6,902 bases of DNA from NCBI GenBank assembly GCA_937969105.1, contig CALBUZ010000122.1:1-6902 (forward strand). The letters are read 5' to 3'. The position numbers were made by a program, and so were the translations under genes. Within the stretch, counting starts at the first letter, position 1; each line of letters begins with the position of its first letter. Below the pieces are notes generated by a model. It was not told the origin of the DNA. It did no database searches and was given only the letters and a program-made list of their open reading frames with translations. The stretch comes from an uncultured Collinsella sp. (GTDB lineage Bacteria; Actinomycetota; Coriobacteriia; Coriobacteriales; Coriobacteriaceae). Positions 1 through 4,780 of the stretch are shown piece by piece.

Positions 1-80
1 GTCGTCCAAGGTGCCGACATTTGTGCGACATCCGTCTTCGTGGTGCAAAGGTGCAAGTCCAAGTGCGACACCCCCGGTGT
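1..80. repeat. Degenerate REP-like intergenic repeat cluster
   Basis: No gene is visible in the first 149 bases. Bases 1-80 repeat short related words. GTGCGACA occurs at 23-30 and 63-70, exactly 40 bp apart. GTCCAAGGTGCCGACA (4-19) resembles GTCCAAGTGCGACA (57-70). Read on the - strand, bases 42-60 give GGACTTGCACCTTTGCACC, and the first 30 bases give an ACAAA...GGCACCTT series. Both resemble the core of the hairpin at 4499-4533 (GGACAGGCACCTTTG). I read this as one or two decayed members of the same palindromic family. The resemblance was judged by eye and could be partly chance. Confidence 0.4.
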
Positions 81-92
81 GCCACATGCGGG

Positions 93-119
93 TAAACTAG
101 AACCTTATATAGAGATGAT
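93..119 (+). promoter_or_regulatory. Weak promoter candidate for the TPR/murT-gatD operon
   Basis: This is the only AT-rich stretch before the first gene. A TATATA word at 106-111 could serve as a -10 box, about 39 bases before the ATG at 150. No convincing -35 box lies 16-18 bases upstream, so the call rests on position and base composition only. Transcription could also enter from a gene to the left of the window. Confidence 0.25.
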
Positions 120-137
120 TTGAACCCTAACCGCAGC

Positions 138-145
138 AAAGGAGG
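138..145 (+). promoter_or_regulatory. Ribosome binding site setting the start at 150
   Basis: AAAGGAGG ends four bases before the ATG at 150. The frame is open upstream to a TTG at 120, but that start would place the Shine-Dalgarno inside the coding region and has no site of its own. The ATG at 150 is therefore preferred. Confidence 0.8.
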
Positions 146-149
146 CCCC

Positions 150-1226
150 ATGGCATTCGACCCCATTCAAGAGGATTGCCATCGCCTCGTTCTTGAGGCC
201 TTGCGCCGCGACAATATTCCACTCGCCGACGGCCCCGCCGTCGAGCGTCTGATGGAACAATTCACCCGCAACCCCGCGCCGCTCATCGTGCACGACCGCG
301 ACCGCGCCGGGCACCTCATTGCCAAGGTGGTCGAGGCTGTCGACTACCGCATTCCCTTTATCCCTGACGACGCCCAGGCAGAGCAAGAAGAAGCCGCAGC
401 CGAGAACATGCTCCGCGAGGCAGCCGCGCTCGATCCGGCCAACTGGGATGCCCAGCGCATGCTGACGGCGCTCACCGCCGAATCCAACGAGGAATACGTA
501 CAGTATCTGGTGTCCAAGTGCGACGAGGTGGAGCACGACCTGGCGCTCAAGATTGCCTCGGCACAGGACCTCTACGAGCGTGAGGCCGCAGGCGACCTGA
601 CCCGCCGTCCCTACCTGCGCTGGCTTGCCGCCTTGGCATCGCGCGCGCTCATTAGCGGCCGCTACCGCATGTCGCTGGATGCCGCGAATCGCAGCCTGGA
701 CTTTGCGCCCAACGACCCCGCTGGCGTCCGCCATACCGCGATGCTTGCCATGGCAAAGCTCGAATACCCTGCCGAGGAGCTTAAGCGTTTTCGCTCCGCC
801 CACTCCGTGCCCTATCTTGCCAACACGCCGCTGCGCCGCCGTCCCAAGGATGCAGAGCGCGACTTGGACCCGTGGACGCTCATCGCACTGATGAGCGCAG
901 CCTGGCGCGAGCTGGACTACGAAGGCGCCGAGCACTACTTGCGCATCCTCGCACGCTCGTGCCCGCACGCAGCCGAGGCGCTCTACTTCCAAACCGAGTT
1001 TCCCGATGGCGTCTATGCTCGCGTCAACGTAGGTCCGGGCTCCACCGATGAGCTTGTCCTTGCCCTGTCCGAGGCGACGCCGGTGCTGCAGGAGGGCCTA
1101 GGCGCGCCCGACAACGCCAGCTTTGCCGCCTGGGTCGCCACCAACGACATCGTGCGCTCCCAAATCGACGAGCGCATCCTACGCGCAGCCGAGCAGGGAT
1201 TGCCGTTTAAGGGAGGAGACCTCTAA
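150..1226 (+). CDS. Tetratricopeptide-like (ST7-like) protein, first of two tandem paralogues
   Basis: A 358-aa soluble protein with no signal peptide or membrane segment, predicted all-helical and cytoplasmic. TPR-like helix pairs are visible around residues 84-105 (LREAAALDPANWDAQRML), 154-190 (RPYLRWLAAL, then GRYRMSLDAANRSLDFAPND) and 240-275 (DPWTLIALMSAAW to LRILARSC). The order LDP..WDAQ, LYERE, RRPYLR, GRYR and PNDPAGVR recalls bacterial TPR proteins related to the ST7 family; that assignment is from memory of motif style, not a search. There is no catalytic motif. TPR arrays usually bind other proteins, so a scaffold or adaptor role is a reasonable guess. The start at 150 has AAAGGAGG four bases upstream. 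The stop TAA shares its last base with the ATG of the next gene, a paralogue, which implies translational coupling. Specific function unknown. Confidence 0.85.
   Translation: MAFDPIQEDCHRLVLEALRRDNIPLADGPAVERLMEQFTRNPAPLIVHDRDRAGHLIAKVVEAVDYRIPFIPDDAQAEQEEAAAENMLREAAALDPANWDAQRMLTALTAESNEEYVQYLVSKCDEVEHDLALKIASAQDLYEREAAGDLTRRPYLRWLAALASRALISGRYRMSLDAANRSLDFAPNDPAGVRHTAMLAMAKLEYPAEELKRFRSAHSVPYLANTPLRRRPKDAERDLDPWTLIALMSAAWRELDYEGAEHYLRILARSCPHAAEALYFQTEFPDGVYARVNVGPGSTDELVLALSEATPVLQEGLGAPDNASFAAWVATNDIVRSQIDERILRAAEQGLPFKGGDL
1211..1218 (+). promoter_or_regulatory. Ribosome binding site for the second TPR gene
   Basis: GGGAGGAG lies inside the last codons of the first TPR gene, seven bases before the ATG at 1226. 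Together with the TAATG stop-start overlap, it supports coupled translation of the two paralogues in near-equal amounts. Confidence 0.75.
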
Positions 1227-2269
1227 TGGATCCGAGCGTCTACATCCCCGCCTATCTGGAGCGCACCTATCTGGCATCACACCCCGAACTCACCGATGCA
1301 GCACGCGAGCTTGTCCATAACGACATCAGCGCAAACCCTCAAAAGTATGCGCAGACCGAGCATGCCCAGGCGCTGCTGTCCTATGCCGGCGTTCATCGTC
1401 ACCTGCTCGACGAGCTTTGCCGCATCGAGGACATGGGCAGCGACGAGGAGTTTGAGCAGACGCGCAACCGCTTGTTCGACGACATGCGCGATGAGCTGCT
1501 CAAGATTGTTCGCGTCGATGCGCATGTCCTCGATGCCCAGCTGCTCGCCATCATCCTGGCGGACACGCCCGTCGATGCCTGCCTGGGCGACTTGATGAAG
1601 CTCGAGACGAGTACGGCCGACTACCTGCAACAGAGCGTGCCCGGGTTTGATATGGAGGCCCCGCACTACTGGGCCAATAATGTTTTGGCCGACGGTGTCA
1701 CCGCAGCAGACCTTACCGTGAGCGAGCCGGCGCTTATCGGCTGGCTTCACACGCTCGAGGCCATCTCGCAGCTGTGCATGGCGAGCGCTCGTTACCGCGC
1801 CGCCGCCAACTACTCTCGCCGTGTTCTTAAGGCGGAGGGCTATCCCACCCGGGCCGCCGGCACCGTGTTGCTTGCCCTCGCCCGCTTGGAAGACCAGGAC
1901 GGTTTTTTTGCCCTGGCACATCAGCTCGAGGAACAGATGGGGGCAGACGCACTCGAGAACTCCCCCTGGTACCTGCTCGCCCGCACGATTCTGCTGTTCA
2001 AAACAAACAAGATGCGCCCGGCGACGCGCGCGCTGCGCGAGTTCGCTAACCGTTGCGAGGGCGGCGCGTTCTTCTTGCTGAACCCCATGTACCAGACGCC
2101 GTATCTTCCCTGCCGACCCGAGCCGCGCGACCCCTGGGACCTCTCGCACCAGGCGGTTTGGGAAGCCGACGGCATTATCTCGGACACCCCCGACTTTGCC
2201 CCCTGGGCCAACGCCTGCGAAGACGTATCGCAGCTTGCCCAGGAATTTGCGCGCCGCTACGGCTTTTAG
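1226..2269 (+). CDS. Tetratricopeptide-like protein, second tandem paralogue
   Basis: A 347-aa, probably cytoplasmic helical protein with no signal peptide, membrane segment or catalytic motif. It shares the layout of its upstream neighbour. Residues 88-127 (RDELLKIVRVDAHVLDAQLL...) match 85-128 of the first protein, including the DAQ and a following L-rich helix. Residues 176-221 (LEAISQLC, then ARYRAAANYSRRVL and LALARLE) match 162-205. Residues 246-285 (SPWYLLART, then LREFANRCEGGAFFLL) match 240-279 (DPWTLIALM, then LRILARSCPHAAEALY). An old tandem duplication is the simplest explanation. The ATG overlaps the preceding stop (TAATG) and has GGGAGGAG seven bases upstream. Only 45 bp separate its stop from murT-gatD, so co-transcription with that gene is likely. 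A scaffold role in a complex, perhaps a heterodimer with its paralogue, is inference. Specific function unknown. Confidence 0.85.
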   Translation: MDPSVYIPAYLERTYLASHPELTDAARELVHNDISANPQKYAQTEHAQALLSYAGVHRHLLDELCRIEDMGSDEEFEQTRNRLFDDMRDELLKIVRVDAHVLDAQLLAIILADTPVDACLGDLMKLETSTADYLQQSVPGFDMEAPHYWANNVLADGVTAADLTVSEPALIGWLHTLEAISQLCMASARYRAAANYSRRVLKAEGYPTRAAGTVLLALARLEDQDGFFALAHQLEEQMGADALENSPWYLLARTILLFKTNKMRPATRALREFANRCEGGAFFLLNPMYQTPYLPCRPEPRDPWDLSHQAVWEADGIISDTPDFAPWANACEDVSQLAQEFARRYGF

Positions 2270-2314
2270 CGACGCGATCGCCCCGACCATGTCATCTATG
2301 TTAGGAACGGCTTC

Positions 2315-4492
2315 ATGAACCTCCGCTCATCTCTCGCCTGCACCTCGAGCGATATCGCCCGCTGGGGACTGCGCTCTGTCCTCAAACGCCAGGGTGGCGT
2401 GCTTCCCGGCCGTATCGCCATGAAGATCGACCCCGAGCTGCTAAGCGACCTCGCAAGCCTAGTCGACCGCAGCGTGGTGATCACCGGCACCAACGGCAAG
2501 ACCACAACCTCCAACCTCATCGCCGACGCAGTTGCTGCCAGCGGCGCCACCGTGGTATGCAACCGCGCCGGCAACAATATGGAGCCTGGCGTGGTGGGTG
2601 CTCTGCTCGAGGCCCGCGGCGGCCTTAAGCACACCAGCAGCGGCAAGCGCGTGGGCGTTTTTGAGTGCGACGAGCTCTACACCGTACGCGTTCTGCCCAA
2701 GCTCAAGCCGACGTACTTTGTGCTGCTCAACCTGTTCCGCGACCAGCTGGACCGTTACGGCGAGATCGACCATACCCAAGACGTCATCGCCCACGCGCTG
2801 GAGCTTTCACCGGCAACGACGCTCATCTACAACGCAGACGACCCGCTGTGTGCCGCGATCGCCGCGCGCGTTCCCAATGCAAGCATCGCCTTTGGCATCG
2901 ACGGCGCCACCGACACCGAATCCGACCGCATTAGCGACTCGCGTTTTTGCTCACAGTGCAACGCGCCGTTGGAGTACGACTATGTGCAGTACGGACAGCT
3001 TGGCGCATACCATTGTCCCTCGTGCGGCTGGGCCCGCCCCGGGCTTGTCCGTCGCGTGACGGGCGTGGAGCTCAGCTGCGACGGCTACGGCTTTGACTTG
3101 AACTTTGGACCCGATGCCGACGCACCTGCCACGCGCATCGCCACGCGCTATAACGGCCTGTACATGGTCTACAACGTTGCCGCGGCCTTCTTTGCGGCAC
3201 GCGAGCTGGGCGTGGACGCAGCTCACCTGCAGCCCACGCTCGATGCCTACGTGCCAGCAGGCGGACGCATGGGCCGTTGGAATATCGCCGGCCGAACCGT
3301 CGAGGCCAACCTGGCCAAGAATCCCGTAGGCTTCGATCGCCAGATCCAGTCCATTAAAACAGCAGGTGGCAGACTCTGCGCTTTCTTCCTCAACGACAAC
3401 GATGCCGACGGCCACGATGTATCGTGGATCTACGACGTCGACTTTGAGCGCATCGCCGATACAACGAGGCTTGTCGCCTTTGCCGGCGGCACGCGCGCGC
3501 ACGATATGCAGGTACGCCTGAAGTACGCCGGCATCGATGCCACGATTATCTCGAATGTCGAGCAGGCGATTGGTGCCGTTGGGGATGAAGCCGCCGGCGA
3601 CACTTTCTACGCCGTCGCAAACTACACGGCTTTCCCGCCGCTGGTCAAGGAGCTCGACGAGCTTAAAGGTACCGATGCGAGCTCGGTTGCCTCCTGCGCC
3701 GTAACACGCGCCGATGGGAGCGCTGTCCCCGTCGGCGTCGCACCGGTCGAGCTCTCGCGCCCGCTGCGCATCGTCTATCTGTATCCCGATGCCCTCAACC
3801 TCTATGGCGACGGCGGCAACGTCATCGCCCTCGAGCGCCGCTGCGCCTGGCGTGGCATTCCCGTGCGCGTGGACGAGGTCCGCATGGGCGAGGTGCTCGA
3901 TCTGCATGATGCCGATATCGTCATGATGGGCGGCGGCTCCGACCGCGATCAGTTGGCTGTGGCACACGAGCTGCTCGCTCAAAAAGATAAGGTCGCGGCC
4001 TATGTTGAGGACGGCGGTTCGCTGCTCGCCATCTGCGGCAGCTATCAGCTGCTCGGCCGTTCATACTACATGGGTGAAGATCGCATTGAAGGCTTGGGCA
4101 TCATCGCCGCCGAAACCGTGCGCGGTTCTGACCGCCTGATCGGCAACGTCGCCGTCAAGACCGACCTGGCGCCCGAGCCCTTTGTGGGATTCGAGAACCA
4201 CGGCGGCCGCACTCTGCTCGACGCAGATGCCACGCCGCTTGGAACGTCCGTCGTCACGGGCACCGGCAACAACGGAGACGACGGCTTCGAGGGTCTGATC
4301 TACAAGGGCGTCATCGGCACGTACCTGCATGGCCCGGCGCTGCCCAAGAACCCCGAGCTCGCCGACTGGCTCATCGCGCACGCCCTCGAGCGCCGCGGCG
4401 ATGCACAGGCCACAGCCCTGCTGCCGCTCAAGCCCCTCGACGACACCTACGAGCACGCCGCCCACGACGCGGCCATGAAGCTCCTCCCCTAG
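2315..4492 (+). CDS. murT-gatD: Fused MurT-GatD lipid II isoglutaminyl synthase
   Basis: Predicted to amidate the alpha-carboxyl of D-glutamate in the lipid II stem peptide to D-isoglutamine, using glutamine and ATP, at the inner face of the membrane. Residues ~1-450 are MurT. They include the Mur-ligase P-loop TGTNGKTTT (57-65), NLFRDQLDRYGE (139-150), a Cys4 zinc ribbon (C212, C215, C234, C237) and a DUF1727 C-terminal domain with DNDADGHDVSW (361-371). One Asp in that motif probably matches the triad Asp of staphylococcal MurT (Asp349). A linker spans ~451-481. Residues ~482-695 are GatD, a class I amidotransferase: YPDALNLYGDGGN (490-502), GGGSDRDQ (539-546), nucleophile C574 in LAICGSYQLLG, and H672 in GTYLHGP. 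The C574-H672 spacing of 98 is close to the 95 between Cys94 and His189 in staphylococcal GatD. S. aureus uses two polypeptides of roughly 440 and 240 aa; here one unbroken 725-aa frame holds both. AGGAA ends seven bases before the ATG. Confidence 0.95.
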   Translation: MNLRSSLACTSSDIARWGLRSVLKRQGGVLPGRIAMKIDPELLSDLASLVDRSVVITGTNGKTTTSNLIADAVAASGATVVCNRAGNNMEPGVVGALLEARGGLKHTSSGKRVGVFECDELYTVRVLPKLKPTYFVLLNLFRDQLDRYGEIDHTQDVIAHALELSPATTLIYNADDPLCAAIAARVPNASIAFGIDGATDTESDRISDSRFCSQCNAPLEYDYVQYGQLGAYHCPSCGWARPGLVRRVTGVELSCDGYGFDLNFGPDADAPATRIATRYNGLYMVYNVAAAFFAARELGVDAAHLQPTLDAYVPAGGRMGRWNIAGRTVEANLAKNPVGFDRQIQSIKTAGGRLCAFFLNDNDADGHDVSWIYDVDFERIADTTRLVAFAGGTRAHDMQVRLKYAGIDATIISNVEQAIGAVGDEAAGDTFYAVANYTAFPPLVKELDELKGTDASSVASCAVTRADGSAVPVGVAPVELSRPLRIVYLYPDALNLYGDGGNVIALERRCAWRGIPVRVDEVRMGEVLDLHDADIVMMGGGSDRDQLAVAHELLAQKDKVAAYVEDGGSLLAICGSYQLLGRSYYMGEDRIEGLGIIAAETVRGSDRLIGNVAVKTDLAPEPFVGFENHGGRTLLDADATPLGTSVVTGTGNNGDDGFEGLIYKGVIGTYLHGPALPKNPELADWLIAHALERRGDAQATALLPLKPLDDTYEHAAHDAAMKLLP

Positions 4493-4498
4493 CACCTC

Positions 4499-4536
4499 AC
4501 CACCACAAAGGGGACAGGCACCTTTGTGGTGGTTTT
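4499..4536 (+). repeat. REP-like hairpin after murT-gatD, possible terminator
   Basis: A perfect 13-bp inverted repeat has arms ACCACCACAAAGG (4499-4511) and CCTTTGTGGTGGT (4521-4533) around a 9-base loop GGACAGGCA. It lies seven bases after the murT-gatD stop and is followed by a short T run (4533-4536), so it may end operon transcription. The core AAAGGGGACAGGCACCTTT resembles palindromes that many bacterial genomes carry in multiple intergenic copies, some associated with RAYT-type transposases. That link is from general knowledge; no RAYT gene is in this window. Confidence 0.75.
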
Positions 4537-4553
4537 GACCCGCCCCAGCGGTT

Positions 4554-4692
4554 TGTCTCAATCTGTAACATTTAGACCGTTAAAAGTCGTCTTGCTGTTA
4601 CAGAATGAGATGTTCGTCCCGACGCCTGCCGTCTGTCTCGATCTGTAACAGATAGAGCCGATTTGCCCGCCCAGATGTTACAGATTGAGATA
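4554..4692. repeat. Four-copy 15-bp repeat in alternating orientation, 40-bp period
   Basis: The motif TCTCAATCTGTAACA occurs at 4556-4570, inverted at 4596-4610 (one mismatch), direct at 4636-4650 (TCTCG variant) and inverted at 4676-4690 (perfect). Successive copies start exactly 40 bp apart, and every intervening segment is 25 bp. The two direct copies share two further upstream bases (TG). The 25-bp segments inside the two inverted pairs look distantly related (TAGACCG versus TAGAGCCG), suggesting duplication of an 80-bp unit. Each pair could fold into a 15-bp hairpin. Copies 2 and 3 contain the short palindromes CTGTTACAG and CTGTAACAG. No open frame of merit is present. The role is unknown: it could be a dispersed non-coding element or an array of binding sites. 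Confidence 0.8.
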
Positions 4693-4718
4693 TTTGAAAA
4701 TCGGAATAGAAGCCTACT

Positions 4719-4734
4719 CCTTTGTGGTGGTTTT
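4719..4734 (+). repeat. Second copy of the REP-like hairpin right arm
   Basis: CCTTTGTGGTGGTTTT at 4719-4734 exactly repeats 4521-4536, the right arm and T run of the hairpin after murT-gatD. No matching left arm precedes it. The two copies are 198 bp apart and bracket the four-copy 40-bp-period repeat. This may mean that the array sits between a whole and a truncated REP unit, or that a REP unit was partly duplicated during insertion. Confidence 0.7.
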
Positions 4735-4771
4735 CCAGTTTGCCAACAATATACGCACCGGCAAAAAAGTC

Positions 4772-4780
4772 TGCTATACT
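4772..4780 (+). promoter_or_regulatory. Extended -10 promoter of tRNA-Glu
   Basis: TGCTATACT contains an extended -10 element (TGn followed by TATACT at 4775-4780). The tRNA begins ten bases after the hexamer, which would leave a very short leader. No good -35 box is present at 16-18 bases, which is tolerated by extended -10 promoters. Confidence 0.65.

Noticed and set aside
120..149. Upstream TTG start for the first TPR protein
   Set aside because: It would encode the Shine-Dalgarno itself and adds ten unsupported residues; the ATG at 150 has AAAGGAGG in place.
1277..2290. 337-aa - strand frame opposite the second TPR gene
   Set aside because: It is a long antisense frame typical of GC-rich coding DNA, with no ribosome site or recognisable domain; the + strand protein is paralogous to its neighbour. 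The same applies to the - strand frame at 105-992.
2951..3982. 343-aa - strand frame opposite murT-gatD
   Set aside because: It is antisense to a confidently identified enzyme and has no independent features.
4554..4692. Regular 40-bp period considered as a CRISPR array
   Set aside because: The 15-bp repeats alternate in orientation, there are only four, two of the 25-bp segments look related, and no cas gene is present.
4740..4757. TTGCCA at 4740-4745 as the -35 box of the tRNA promoter
   Set aside because: The spacing to TATACT is 29 bases, too long; the extended -10 explains the promoter better.
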